In this document: piece after piece, positions 36,092 through 45,693 of the stretch
Position numbering within the stretch: position 1 is the stretch's first letter
How the letters are laid out: every line of letters starts with the position of its first letter
DNA from: Hydrococcus rivularis NIES-593
GTDB lineage: Bacteria > Cyanobacteriota > Cyanobacteriia > Cyanobacteriales > Microcystaceae
Assembly (NCBI RefSeq): GCF_001904635.1
Contig: NZ_MRCB01000029.1
Coordinates: 1-64,000, forward strand
Length of the DNA stretch: 64,000 nt
Direction: 5' to 3'
Made by a program: the position numbers and the translations under genes
The notes under the pieces: generated by a model
Database searches by the model: none
Told to the model about the DNA's origin: nothing
What the model saw: the letters and a program-made list of their open reading frames with translations, nothing else

Positions 36092-36328
36092 ATGGTTAGT
36101 CGTTGGTTGTCAAGCGTTCCTATTCGCACTGTTGCTCTACACTACACCACTCAGGATTGCCCTAAATGTGGAAATAGACAAAAGAAAAGTTTGTCTCAAC
36201 GCACTCATAGATGCGATCGCTGTAATTATACAGCTCCCAGAGATGTTGCCGCTGCGATCGACCATCTTTTAGAACGAACGCAAGAAGCGAGTTCGGTCTA
36301 CTCGATCGCAGTGCTACCCGTTCCCTGA
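36092..36328 (+). pseudogene. tnpB: TnpB (OrfB) C-terminal remnant
   Basis: Only the zinc-ribbon end of an IS200/IS605 TnpB survives: HYTTQDCPKCGNRQKKSLSQ then CDRCNYTAPRDVAAAIDHL, with all four Cys of the ribbon and the RD pair. The RuvC-like nuclease body upstream is missing. The fragment runs 31 bp into the mlaE 3' end. It shows that IS605-type elements were once inserted here. Confidence 0.8.
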
Positions 36329-37092
36329 AACATCAACCAAGACAAGAAAAAGTTGGCAATAAAAATTGACAGCAAAGCTGTTACCACTGCTGTCGTCGTC
36401 GATTGCCCGACTCCTTTTGCGCCGCCTGTCGTCGTCAATCCCCAACTACAACCGATAATGGCAATTAGCGCGCCGAAGACAACCGATTTAATTACCGCAC
36501 TGAATAAATCCCAAACCTGAAGAAAGTTTTGAGCAGACCTGAGAAAAACCGTCGGAGAAATATCGTATAAAGCATCTGCCATAAACATTCCTCCCGTCAT
36601 CCCAGTAATTAGAGATAGGATCGTCAAAACTGGCATCATCACAGAGCAAGCCAGAACGCGAGGCGAGACCAAATAATCGATCGGGTCGGTCTTAAGCATG
36701 TAGAGCGCGTCAATTTGCTCCGTCACTCGCATCGTTCCAATTTCAGCCGCAAAAGCCGATCCCACTCGTCCGGCTATGACAACGGCAGTGAGAACTGGGG
36801 CTAATTCTCGCGTCAAGGCGATCGCTAACACGCCTCCTACCGTCGTTCCCGCCCCATAGTAAATAAATTCTCGTGCCACCTGGATAGTAAATACCATTCC
36901 AACAAAAGCAGCAGTTAACAGCGCGATCGTCAAAGACTCCGGTCCGACAATACTCATTTGATCGAAGGTGTTTCGTCGGTGGATTTTGGCTCTCAGCAGG
37001 TGCAGAAATACTTGTCCTGCCAAAAAGCAAGCTGCGATCGATCGCTCGAACCACGCTTGCAGACCGCCTCTAGGGGTTGTTGAATTAGCCAT
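36298..37092 (-). CDS. mlaE: MlaE-family lipid ABC transporter permease
   Basis: 264 residues with about five to six membrane helices and the MlaE signatures FVGMVFTIQVAREF near 60-73, LTRELAPVLTAVVIAGRVGSAFAAEIGTMR near 90-120, and CSWGLTTTGGAKGVGQSTTTAVV. It forms the permease of a phospholipid/lipid transporter in the envelope. In Synechocystis the equivalent gene (slr1045) likewise follows the pilJ-type MCP gene slr1044, so the gene order is conserved. Confidence 0.9.
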   Translation of the reverse strand: MANSTTPRGGLQAWFERSIAACFLAGQVFLHLLRAKIHRRNTFDQMSIVGPESLTIALLTAAFVGMVFTIQVAREFIYYGAGTTVGGVLAIALTRELAPVLTAVVIAGRVGSAFAAEIGTMRVTEQIDALYMLKTDPIDYLVSPRVLACSVMMPVLTILSLITGMTGGMFMADALYDISPTVFLRSAQNFLQVWDLFSAVIKSVVFGALIAIIGCSWGLTTTGGAKGVGQSTTTAVVTALLSIFIANFFLSWLMFQGTGSTAIE

Positions 37093-37191
37093 CTCAATTT
37101 TAAAATTAGCAATTCGTCGCTATTTACACGGTAGTGTAGGGTCATACAATACTTCTATTGATTAAAACTAACAATAGCAAGATTTTCTATT

Positions 37192-39798
37192 CTAGCTCTC
37201 GCCTTTCTCGACGCGGAAACGTTCCACCGAGGTTAGGAGTTCTCTAGAGATGCTAACCAGGTTTTGCAAAGAACCAGCCACTCGCTGAGACTCTTGAGAG
37301 GTTTCCTGAGCGGTCAATTCTACTGCCTGCATAACCTGAGCTACCGAGCGAGAGTTTTCTCGCTGCTTGACCGTATCGGCAGTAATCGATCGCACTAGCG
37401 TATCGATGCGGTTGGATACCTCAATAATATCTTCGAGCGATCGCTTTGCCTGCTCTGACTTGTCGGTTACGTCGAGCACCTGTTGGATGCCTTCTTCCAT
37501 AGCGGTCATAACCGAGCCAGTTTCGCTCTGGATTTGTAGAACGATTTGCTCGATTTCCTTCAACGATTTTGCCGAGCGATCGGCTAGCTGGCGCACTTCA
37601 TCGGCAACGATCGCGAAACCCCGGCCCGCTTCTCCCGCTCTTGCCGCCTGAATCGAGGCGTTGAGTGCTAATAGGTTGGTACGAGAAGCAATCTGAGAAA
37701 TCAAAGCGACGATCTTAGAAATTTCTTGAGACGCTTCGGCGAGGCGCTTCACCTTGCGCGCCGTCTCCGATACCGTTTCGCGGATTTGCAGAATGCCCGC
37801 CACCGTTCGCTCTACTGCTTCGCCGCCCTTGAGAGCAGTGACCGATGACGACCGGGCAACTTCTTCGGCTTCGCGAGCATTTTCGGCAACGCGCTGAATC
37901 GATTCGGTCATCATCTGTACCGAATTGAGCGTCACTGCCAATTCCTCCGCCATTCGCAGCGCATCGCTAGACTGGTTGCGGGCAAACAGTTCGCTATCGG
38001 TAGATCCCTTGTTTACTTGCTTGGCAGCATTTTTTACCTGGAGGACGATTTCTCGCAGATTTTGAATGGTCAGGTTGAAAGCATCGGCAACCGCTCCCAG
38101 CACGTCGGCAGTCACTTCCGCTTCTACCGTCAGGTCGCCTCGCGCCGCTCCTTCTACATCGTCGAGCAAACGAATTACTTGGCGCTGCAAGTCTTCCTTT
38201 GCTTGTTCCATCTCAGTTGCTCGCCGTTGGGCTTCGCTGGTCGTTGTAGCAATTACCCGCGCCATCTGAGTGAATTTTGCCGCTAGTTGCCCCAGTTCGT
38301 CTTCCGAGTATACCGTTGCCTTAACGTTAAAATTGCCTGCTGTCATTGCATCGAACTGGGCTTGCAGGTCGTCGCTAGAGCGCTTGGCTTGACTGGCAGC
38401 CACCTGTCCTAAGAATGCCGTCGTACCTAAGCTAGCCGCCCCTGTCACTAATGTCATTAACAACCCCGTCCCGCCAACAGGGGAAAGGGTTTTTTTAGCC
38501 TCTCCAGACGCTGTAGAGGAGACGATGCCAAGCGTCAGGAGGACGGCTAAGGCTGAAGTCAGTCCTGCTGCTCCGGCGATAATCCACTGTTTTTGCCTCA
38601 AGGAAGCATTGAGAAATCTTGCGAGTTTCCCTTGCCTAACCTCAACAGTCGGCTTGATAAATTGTTCGGAAATCCCGCTTAAACCGAGAGCGGCACTGCT
38701 CTCTCCCTCGCCCCAACTCGCCAGACCCGTTCCACCACTGGAAGCCAAGGGTTGAGACATTCCCGAACTGAGATTGCCGCTCAACTCCGGGCTAGCAGAG
38801 GTAAATAACTCGGAATCGGAAAAGTCTGCGGCAACGTCTGTCAGGTCGAATCTGGTTATGTCCTCTAATCCGTCATCGGGCAGGGCATCTAAATTATCTA
38901 GGAAACTTTCGCTCGATTCAGTGCTGGTAACTGCGTAGGCGGATCGATCTTGAGACTCTTCAAGCGAGAAATTTTCACTGGGGTTGTCGATCGCCCCCTC
39001 CTCGTTCAATTCATCTTTTGCTTGCTCGTTCGAGGTCTGTAAAGAGTTGTTTTGAGAATCGGTGCCGACGACAAAAGTCGGTTCTCCGATGGCTTGAGAT
39101 GGGGAAAAACTGTAATCCGTGCGATCTTCTTGAGCGAAAGAAAATTCGGGAGGGGTTTCCTCTAGTTGTTGCCAATTGAGGGCGGTATCCGGATCGTCTG
39201 ATTGCGCAAAAGGGGGATCGTAAGAAACCTCAGATGGCTCGCCGGGAGATTCAAAATTGGCATCGAGGTCGTTTTCAAAAGAATTGTCGAAGGATTGTAC
39301 TTGTCCGACTGTTGGCTCTCCCGCGTCGTCTTCATCAAAGACAGAACTGTCCCAATCTATCTCGCTACCTGAGATATTGTTTTCCCAGGTAATGCCATCA
39401 GACTCCTCTTGCCAGCGGGGAAAGCTATTATTCTCCTCTGAAGATAGGTCGGTTGCGCTCAGCTCTGATTCGTTGAGGGTAAATCCTGTCGCTTCTTCGT
39501 CGGCAAAATTGTCTGCTTCGGCTAAGTGCATCTGTTGCGCTTGTTCTAGACCTTTTTGAGCGTATTCAACCCATTCTGGCTCCTCGGTCAGTTCTAAAAC
39601 TGCCCGATATTGCTCGCTTGCTAAAGCGTATTGGTGCAAGCCTAGATAGATATGACCTCGCAACAACAATACGTTGGGATCGCCTGGATACTCTGTTGCC
39701 AAGCGCTCTACAATTGCAGCTGCTTGTGGATAATCAGCTTCTAGATAAGCTGTTTGAGCTTGTTCGTATAATTGTGTATAATTGGTCTCTGGTGCCAT
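37192..39798 (-). CDS. pilJ: Methyl-accepting chemotaxis protein, PilJ/Ctr1-like
   Basis: 868 residues. Residues 7-100 resemble TPR ([20 protein letters not shown]). An acidic, Ser/Asn-rich low-complexity stretch spans ~100-350. Two membrane helices lie near 400-425 and 440-465 with a very short periplasmic loop, then HAMP segments (~465-600) and the MCP signalling hairpin with [20 protein letters not shown] and [13 protein letters not shown]. The tiny outer loop means sensing is probably cytoplasmic or via partner proteins rather than a periplasmic ligand. It is the receptor of the pilus taxis system, followed by mlaE as in Synechocystis slr1044-slr1045. Confidence 0.9.
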   Translation of the reverse strand: MAPETNYTQLYEQAQTAYLEADYPQAAAIVERLATEYPGDPNVLLLRGHIYLGLHQYALASEQYRAVLELTEEPEWVEYAQKGLEQAQQMHLAEADNFADEEATGFTLNESELSATDLSSEENNSFPRWQEESDGITWENNISGSEIDWDSSVFDEDDAGEPTVGQVQSFDNSFENDLDANFESPGEPSEVSYDPPFAQSDDPDTALNWQQLEETPPEFSFAQEDRTDYSFSPSQAIGEPTFVVGTDSQNNSLQTSNEQAKDELNEEGAIDNPSENFSLEESQDRSAYAVTSTESSESFLDNLDALPDDGLEDITRFDLTDVAADFSDSELFTSASPELSGNLSSGMSQPLASSGGTGLASWGEGESSAALGLSGISEQFIKPTVEVRQGKLARFLNASLRQKQWIIAGAAGLTSALAVLLTLGIVSSTASGEAKKTLSPVGGTGLLMTLVTGAASLGTTAFLGQVAASQAKRSSDDLQAQFDAMTAGNFNVKATVYSEDELGQLAAKFTQMARVIATTTSEAQRRATEMEQAKEDLQRQVIRLLDDVEGAARGDLTVEAEVTADVLGAVADAFNLTIQNLREIVLQVKNAAKQVNKGSTDSELFARNQSSDALRMAEELAVTLNSVQMMTESIQRVAENAREAEEVARSSSVTALKGGEAVERTVAGILQIRETVSETARKVKRLAEASQEISKIVALISQIASRTNLLALNASIQAARAGEAGRGFAIVADEVRQLADRSAKSLKEIEQIVLQIQSETGSVMTAMEEGIQQVLDVTDKSEQAKRSLEDIIEVSNRIDTLVRSITADTVKQRENSRSVAQVMQAVELTAQETSQESQRVAGSLQNLVSISRELLTSVERFRVEKGES

Positions 39799-39820
39799 TT
39801 ACCTCTCTCCACGGTTTTTA

Positions 39821-39855
39821 TCAGTTATCAGTTATCAGTTATCAGTTACCAGTTA
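39821..39855. repeat. Heptameric tandem repeat
   Basis: Five units of TCAGTTA (last ones degenerate) in the spacer between pilI and pilJ. Confidence 0.85.
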
Positions 39856-39943
39856 ATAGGTGTTAGCTATCAATTGTAGATATCGTTGTGTTGCGATCTC
39901 TCCCATCCTCCCTATCCTCTCCCGCTCCCCAGTTCCTTACTTG

Positions 39944-39974
39944 CTGGTTACTGGTCACTGGTCACTGGTTACTG
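39944..39974. repeat. Heptameric tandem repeat abutting pilI stop
   Basis: Units of CTGGTTA/CTGGTCA repeat four to five times and end three bases from the pilI stop codon. Confidence 0.8.
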
Positions 39975-39976
39975 AT

Positions 39977-40513
39977 TCATGCCGCCCACCGTGCCGAACG
40001 TAAAATTGCTACGTGATTTAGAACTCGTAAAATTTGAGTGGGTGAGGAATCGTCTTTTAAAACCCACTCCCCTTTGACGAAGGGCACGATGCGATCGGGA
40101 ACGTTGGTTGGCATTTGCAACTGTTCCGCATCCAGCCAGTCCATCTCTCCCAGCCGCTCGATCGCTAAGCCTAGAATCATTTCTTGATCTTCGATCGCAA
40201 TTACCGGAATTTCTGCTCTATCGGTGTTTAACACCGCCGGATCTCCTAAAAATTGTCCTAAGTCGGCTACCCAAATGACTTGACCCCGTAAATTGATTGT
40301 TCCCAATAGTAAGGGAGAGGAGTTGGGAATTGGCGTAATGCGATCGGTCGGTTGTTGCATGACTTCCATAATTCCCGTCGCTGGAAGGGCAAATTCATCG
40401 CTAGAAGGTAGGTAAAATCGAAGGTAAAGCTCTCCTTCAGGCGTTTTTAACTCCTGGAGTTCGGGGGCTAAATTGCGCTCGTTTCCGGTGAAAAATTCCG
40501 GATTTCCAATCAT
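39977..40513 (-). CDS. pilI: CheW-like adaptor, PilI type
   Basis: 178 residues with one CheW domain: LRFYLPSSDEFALPATGIMEVM near 30-52, the conserved NLRGQVIWVADLGQFLG near 92-108, and GLAIERLGEMDWLDAEQL. It bridges the MCP to the CheA-like kinase PilL. It lies 9 bp downstream of pilH, so the two are co-transcribed. The kinase gene is not in this window. Confidence 0.9.
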   Translation of the reverse strand: MIGNPEFFTGNERNLAPELQELKTPEGELYLRFYLPSSDEFALPATGIMEVMQQPTDRITPIPNSSPLLLGTINLRGQVIWVADLGQFLGDPAVLNTDRAEIPVIAIEDQEMILGLAIERLGEMDWLDAEQLQMPTNVPDRIVPFVKGEWVLKDDSSPTQILRVLNHVAILRSARWAA

Positions 40514-40521
40514 TGGTACTA

Positions 40522-40887
40522 TTATCCTCTCATTAGCTGTTTAATAGTTCCAAGTAGTTCTACTGGTTGAAAAGGCTTGACTATGTAAGCATCTGCTCCT
40601 TGTTTCATTCCCCAATAGCGATCGAATTCTTCGGCTTTGGTAGAGCAGAGAATTACTGGCACATCTTTAGTTTTTGGGTCGGATTTGAGCCGCCGACAAA
40701 CTTCGTAGCCATTCATCCGAGGCATGACGATATCCAAGATGACTAGGTTGGGATTGTATTTTTGAACGTGTTCTAATGCTTCAACCCCATCTTGAACGAT
40801 AGTCACTTTTAACCCGCTATTTTTGAGTAAATCTAAAATTATCTGCTGTTGTGTAGGACTATCTTCTACAACCAGAACTTCGCTCAT
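40522..40887 (-). CDS. pilH: CheY-like response regulator, PilH type
   Basis: A 121-residue stand-alone receiver domain with the acidic pocket VVEDS (6-10), phospho-acceptor Asp52 in LVILDIVMPRMNGYEV, and Lys104 in AYIVKPFQPVE. No output domain. Located between the PatA-like regulator and the CheW gene, as in Synechocystis slr1041-slr1043. Confidence 0.92.
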   Translation of the reverse strand: MSEVLVVEDSPTQQQIILDLLKNSGLKVTIVQDGVEALEHVQKYNPNLVILDIVMPRMNGYEVCRRLKSDPKTKDVPVILCSTKAEEFDRYWGMKQGADAYIVKPFQPVELLGTIKQLMRG

Positions 40888-41111
40888 AATCCCCCATCTA
40901 AATTATCCAATGACATAAAATTGACGTTTAGTGACTGACACCGAGCTTGTATTTGTTAGAATTGGCTTTTTTAGGCATTGACAGTTTTAACATGTTTAAC
41001 TTTAAACACAATACATTAAACTTAACTCGACTGAAAATAATCGATACACATATAATGTGCCCAACTTTTGCCGCTAACTACCACAGTGCAATTCTTTTTT
41101 TTGCCCCCACG

Positions 41112-42338
41112 TTACTTCAGGCACATTTCTAAATTCAAATATTTTTCTAACAACAATAGTAACTCGCTTTCTCCAAACGGCTTAGTTAGATAGTCAGTCG
41201 CGCCTACCAAGCGTGCCCTTACCCGATCGACAAAGGCTTCCTTGCCCGTCAACATAATGATGGGAGTCTGCCGAAACGCAACCGATCGCCGCAGCATGGC
41301 GCAGACCTCATACCCTTCCAGTTGCGGCATGGCAATGTCGCACAGAATCAGATCCGGCTTGAGTTGGAAAACCCGACCCAACGCCTGAAGCGGATCGGCG
41401 ATCGCAGTAGCTCGAAAACCTTTCTCCTGGAGGATATATTCGACTATTTTGCCGATGCTCGCATCGTCGTCGATGCAGACCACGTGTGGGGAATGGTTCC
41501 CTTCTTGGACTTCCGAACTTGATTGAGACTTCTGTTTCTTTGGCGCGATCGCATCGATTAGGTGAATCCATCCCCTCTCGGCGTAGGGATATATCCCTTT
41601 GGCGAGGGTTAATAAATCGCGGTTGAGAAATCTGGAGAGTTGGCGCAGTGAAGTTTTGCCATCTGCCCAACGGGCTAGACTTTGATAGGCTTGTTCGGGT
41701 AAAGTTGCCTTTAATCTGGCTTCGTTGCCGATGATGAAACTTTGATGGGGTGACTGAATGTAGGGATGAAATTGTTTCCACTGCTGTAGTTGCCCCACGA
41801 TCTTAACCAGTTGGGGGGCAACGTCTAAGGCGATCAATTGGGGAGCAAGCGCCGTCCCTGCCTCAAAAACGAATGCGCCATGACGCAGGCTTAATAGATC
41901 GAACAGTACCTCTGCGATCGCGCTTTCGATGATGCTGCGTGCTTGCTCTGGCGAGAGCTGTTTTTTCTCCAACATTAGCCAAAGATAGGCATACTCTGGC
42001 TCGTTGGTCGTTGCGAGCGACGCGCTCTGTAACAGGTCGATCGCTCCTTGGGCTTGATAGCGATGGAGGTAATCGCGCAGGCGGATTAGACTGCTACTGG
42101 CGCGATCGGCTCCGTAGACAATTTTCCCATTAACGAAAAAAATCAGCCAATACTGTCCGGTTCCTAAAGTTGTTTTCGGCTCGCAAGCAAAAGTCTGCCA
42201 ATCTTTTTTCCAAACTTTCCTATCCGAATCCTCTAAGCTAGTTGGATAGGCTTCAACTAATAACTCGCCCGTTCGCTGACCCAATTCGATCAGTTGCAGG
42301 ACACTTCGGAGATCGATTTCAGATAACGTTCCCTGCAT
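41112..42338 (-). CDS. pilG: PatA-like response regulator (DUF4388 + receiver), PilG-like
   Basis: About 408 residues. The N-terminal DUF4388 domain (MQGTLSEIDLRSVLQLIELGQRTGELLVEA) is followed by a PATAN-type middle part and a C-terminal receiver domain (VVCIDDDASIGKIVEYILQEKGF onward, phospho-acceptor in LILCDIAMPQLEGYEV, Lys in DYLTKPFGE). Cyanobacterial PatA-family regulators act in pilus-taxis direction control. ATG 42338 is used; the open frame continues to a TTG at 42359. It is first in the minus-strand pil cluster, about 220 bp before pilH. Confidence 0.88.
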   Translation of the reverse strand: MQGTLSEIDLRSVLQLIELGQRTGELLVEAYPTSLEDSDRKVWKKDWQTFACEPKTTLGTGQYWLIFFVNGKIVYGADRASSSLIRLRDYLHRYQAQGAIDLLQSASLATTNEPEYAYLWLMLEKKQLSPEQARSIIESAIAEVLFDLLSLRHGAFVFEAGTALAPQLIALDVAPQLVKIVGQLQQWKQFHPYIQSPHQSFIIGNEARLKATLPEQAYQSLARWADGKTSLRQLSRFLNRDLLTLAKGIYPYAERGWIHLIDAIAPKKQKSQSSSEVQEGNHSPHVVCIDDDASIGKIVEYILQEKGFRATAIADPLQALGRVFQLKPDLILCDIAMPQLEGYEVCAMLRRSVAFRQTPIIMLTGKEAFVDRVRARLVGATDYLTKPFGESELLLLLEKYLNLEMCLK

Positions 42339-42875
42339 GGGGCGATCGTCTGCTCGCAAAGAATTCTTTATACTAATTAGATTGGCAAATCTTAAATAGC
42401 TGTCCTATATGATAGCTTAGTTTAGAGGAATACTTAGGAAAGATAATTTTCTCGATTGGCACTACTTTTGGCAAAGGTCTTGGCAAGGTCTTCTAAAGCT
42501 GGTTATCCTTGATCCTAGCGATGTCATTTTCTCGATGGTCTCGCGATCTCAGTCAACCTGGGAGCAAGCAAACTGTCATCGCCACAAAAATAGTCGAGCA
42601 GGTCAAGCTTGCGATCGCAGATTGTCTGGCAAAGAAAGCCATAAATTAGCTACATTTATAGAAATTTAAATTCTCAAAGAGCTTTGTTAACTTTTATGAA
42701 TGCCACACTGGGCAGATGCGCACAAAACTTATATGTCATGCTAAGAGATAAGAAAAAAAATATCAATTTTATTAATAATGCTAGGCTTAGCCCCGTTTTA
42801 TCGAGAACGATTGCAATATTCATTAACCTTATTGTCAATTGTTAGGCAAAAGAGATACCAAGAGGATCGCGACTC
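42339..42875. other. Divergent promoter region between pilG-like gene and hmpF
   Basis: About 540 bp between head-to-head motility genes, expected to hold both promoters. I cannot assign a -10 with certainty. A 42-codon frame with no SD lies at 42521-42649 (MSFSRWSRDLSQPGSKQT onward); it may be chance or a relic. No RNA recognised. Confidence 0.5.
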
Positions 42876-44489
42876 GTGCTATATCTGGCAGAAGTTAAAA
42901 AGCAAATAAAAGGATTCATAGGCGGAGCAAAAACGGAACTCAAGCTCCTAGCTTGCCAGCACAACGACCAAACTTGGAGTGCCGTACCGGGTGACGAAAC
43001 GATCGCCTGCGACGAGATCGCCCAAGCTGGAGAAGGAGCGTTGGTACTCGTCAACCTAAGTAACAATCGACAACTTCAGGGAAAACCCGAATTGGCTGGC
43101 ATCGAGCTAGTAAGGCAGTTGCAAAAGCTGTCTCGGCTTCTGGAAAAGACAAAAGACCAACAAGAAGAAATCGAACAATGGAAACAGTCTCTGAGCATTC
43201 AAAGCGAGGAACTCACCCGCCGCCAAATGGACATGGAGGCGCGGCTCGAACAAATCGACCAGATGCAAGAAGAGTTTCAGGAACTCGAACGCCAGCGACA
43301 GGAAATGGAGGCGAATTGGCAGCGTTTTCGAGCCGAGCAAGAGCGCATCGAACAGTTGCACCGACAAATTGGTCCAATTGATTGGAATTCGCCGCAAGTT
43401 GGCAAGGTTCAAGCAATTATCGGTCGCCTTTTCGCCAATCTCGATCGCGCCACTGCCGTAGAAGCGCAGATCCAGTCGGCACGGGAAGCGCTTGAGCGCC
43501 AACAAACCCTCTTAAAGAATCATCTACAACAACTCGAACAAGAAAAAGCCAGCCTCGAACAACGACAAAACGATATTAACCAACACAGCGAAGCGATTAA
43601 AACTCGCAAGCAGGAGTTAGAGTCGCTCGTCGCTGCACTACAGGAAAGCCAAATTCAACTTCAGGTGCGCGAATCGCTTCTGACAAGCAAGCAAGAACTT
43701 TTGGAGCGCACCAATCTCGAAATCGGAGCGACGGAGGACTTAAGAAAAATTCTGACTGGCGCGGGAGACACCCAAAGCAAACAACAAGTTGACATTAAAA
43801 CTCTGGAAAATATGCCTTTGGGAGAGTTACAGGAAACGGTTAAGAATCTCCAAGCAGATTTTGATAAGTTAGTTCGTTTTGTCAACGATCAAGAAGAAGA
43901 ACTATCCTTGCAATGCCAAGCCGTTGCAGAATTAGAAGAAAAATTAAAAACAGCTAACGATTACGATCGCTTCGATCTTGAGTCAGAACTGGCAGAAGAG
44001 CAAGAGAGAAGAAAAATGCTCGATGAAACCCTGTTCGGTCAGCGGCGCAGGCTTAGAGAGCGACAAGCGATTCTTTCTCAGTACCTAAAAGTGTTGCGCC
44101 GCCGTCAGGGAGTGATGGAGATAGAGGATAATCTCCAGCAAATCAATCTAGAGCCAATTCTGCTTCAGTTAAAAGAGAAAAAACGCAACGCCCAACAAGA
44201 TCGGCAACGGCAAGAGAAAGAGATCGAACAGTTGCACTCGAGCATCCAAGAGCTTCGACGACAAATTGCCCAGCAAGAAAGCGATCGCGCCGTTAAAACC
44301 CAAGAGTTACAACGGCAAGAAGCCAACTGGGAGCAAGCCAAGGCAGCTTTGTCAGAACTTCAGTCGCGTATCAAGCTTTATGAAGAAGCTCTCACTCCCT
44401 TGCAAAGTAACTTAACAGAAAGCCGACAGAAGGTAGAGGAAGTGGCACGGTTGTTTAGTTCTGTAGAACAACCCCAAGCGATCGCTTAA
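42876..44489 (+). CDS. hmpF: Pilus motility taxis protein HmpF
   Basis: 537 residues. The short N-terminal globular part (MLYLAEVKKQIKGFIGGAKT, LLACQHNDQTWSAVPGDE) is typical of HmpF; the remainder is almost entirely coiled coil rich in Gln/Glu/Arg/Leu heptads. HmpF is needed for pilus-driven gliding in hormogonia and related motility and localises with the pilus machinery. The start is GTG 42876 after AAGAGGA. It is divergent from the pil-taxis cluster, which supports a shared role. Confidence 0.9.
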   Translation: MLYLAEVKKQIKGFIGGAKTELKLLACQHNDQTWSAVPGDETIACDEIAQAGEGALVLVNLSNNRQLQGKPELAGIELVRQLQKLSRLLEKTKDQQEEIEQWKQSLSIQSEELTRRQMDMEARLEQIDQMQEEFQELERQRQEMEANWQRFRAEQERIEQLHRQIGPIDWNSPQVGKVQAIIGRLFANLDRATAVEAQIQSAREALERQQTLLKNHLQQLEQEKASLEQRQNDINQHSEAIKTRKQELESLVAALQESQIQLQVRESLLTSKQELLERTNLEIGATEDLRKILTGAGDTQSKQQVDIKTLENMPLGELQETVKNLQADFDKLVRFVNDQEEELSLQCQAVAELEEKLKTANDYDRFDLESELAEEQERRKMLDETLFGQRRRLRERQAILSQYLKVLRRRQGVMEIEDNLQQINLEPILLQLKEKKRNAQQDRQRQEKEIEQLHSSIQELRRQIAQQESDRAVKTQELQRQEANWEQAKAALSELQSRIKLYEEALTPLQSNLTESRQKVEEVARLFSSVEQPQAIA

Positions 44490-44521
44490 TACAATTCGGA
44501 AGTCGGAAGTAAACAATTAAA

Positions 44522-45493
44522 CTAACACCTCAAAATAATCCAATCGCCTTGGACTTCTGCAACTGCTCCTCCAGGAAATGGAGGAGTCCGAGTTCGGTTA
44601 GGGGCGTTGATGAGATTCGTTAGCGCTTCGATTTGCTCGAAAGTGGGTGCTTGGCTCAAACATTGCTGCAAAAATTGCCGCATGACTCGCCTTTGTAGGG
44701 CAAGGGGAGTGCCACGCAAACAAAAACGATTTAATTTTATTGGCTCGCCAGTCATCGCTTGTTGTAATAGCTGACTGGCAGATGCTTCTAGATACTCTAC
44801 CTCTGCTCGCAGTAATTCTGCCGTTTGTGCTAATGCCGTTTCTACTCGTGGATTGAAGTGAGTTTGTAAATAGGGCAATAAATCGGTGCGGATGCGATTG
44901 CGAGCATAGTTGAGGTTTTGATTCGCTGCATCTTCCCAAACAGGGAGTTGAAACTTTTGGCAGAATTCTAGAGTTTCCGCGCGAGAAACGTTCAGAAGAG
45001 GGCGGATCAGCTCGATTTTAGGGGTTAGAGAACGCTGCCAAGTAAGGGCACTGAGTCCGTCAGCACCAGCACCTCGGATGAGATTATATAGGAGAGTTTC
45101 GGCGCGATCGCTGAGAGTATGCCCGGTAACGATTGCTTCAAATCCTTGTTCCTGGGCAATTTCAATTAAAGCATGGTAGCGCCATTCTCTAGCGGCTGCT
45201 TCGGTTTCCGCAATTTGCTCGGCAGTTTTGAGGTAGAAAGGAATGTCCCATTGACGGGCGAGTTTTTCAACATGTTCGGCAATTCCCGTATCTGTTGACC
45301 AACGATGGTCGCAATGGGCGATCGCGAGCTGCCAATTCCATTTCGGCTGCAAATCTAGCAGTAGTTTCATCAAACATAAAGAGTCCTGTCCCCCAGATAC
45401 CGCTACCAACAAACGCCGATCTTTTTTTAACAGTTGCCGTTGCCGCAGTGTCTGATGTACCCGTGCGTGGAGAAGTGTCCAGCTATTTATCAT
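44522..45493 (-). CDS. tilS: tRNA(Ile)-lysidine synthase
   Basis: 323 residues. The PP-loop SGGQDS is at 33-38, followed by HCDHRWSTDTGIAEHVEKLA, AREWRYHAL and GHTLSDRAETLLYNLIRGAGADGL, then the C-terminal ~120 residues of the short, cyanobacterial TilS form. It modifies C34 of the tRNA-Ile CAU anticodon to lysidine. It is tail-to-tail with hmpF. Confidence 0.94.
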   Translation of the reverse strand: MINSWTLLHARVHQTLRQRQLLKKDRRLLVAVSGGQDSLCLMKLLLDLQPKWNWQLAIAHCDHRWSTDTGIAEHVEKLARQWDIPFYLKTAEQIAETEAAAREWRYHALIEIAQEQGFEAIVTGHTLSDRAETLLYNLIRGAGADGLSALTWQRSLTPKIELIRPLLNVSRAETLEFCQKFQLPVWEDAANQNLNYARNRIRTDLLPYLQTHFNPRVETALAQTAELLRAEVEYLEASASQLLQQAMTGEPIKLNRFCLRGTPLALQRRVMRQFLQQCLSQAPTFEQIEALTNLINAPNRTRTPPFPGGAVAEVQGDWIILRC

Positions 45494-45693
45494 GTCCTAG
45501 TGAAATTGGACGAGGTAAGGAGATTTTGTCCGAGCGATTGTCGATATTTTGACTAATTTTGCCTCAAAAGTCCTTTTCTTAGCCAGCTATCTGCTAGCAT
45601 GGCTACACTCGCTCATTTTGGGGACTCAAACCAATCCGTTAGAAATGCTATTTCAAAATACATCATGCTACCAAAGGACGCAAAGACAGATTT

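Noticed and set aside
39821-39974. CRISPR-like array
   Set aside because: Units are 7 bp with no spacers; they are heptameric tandem repeats.
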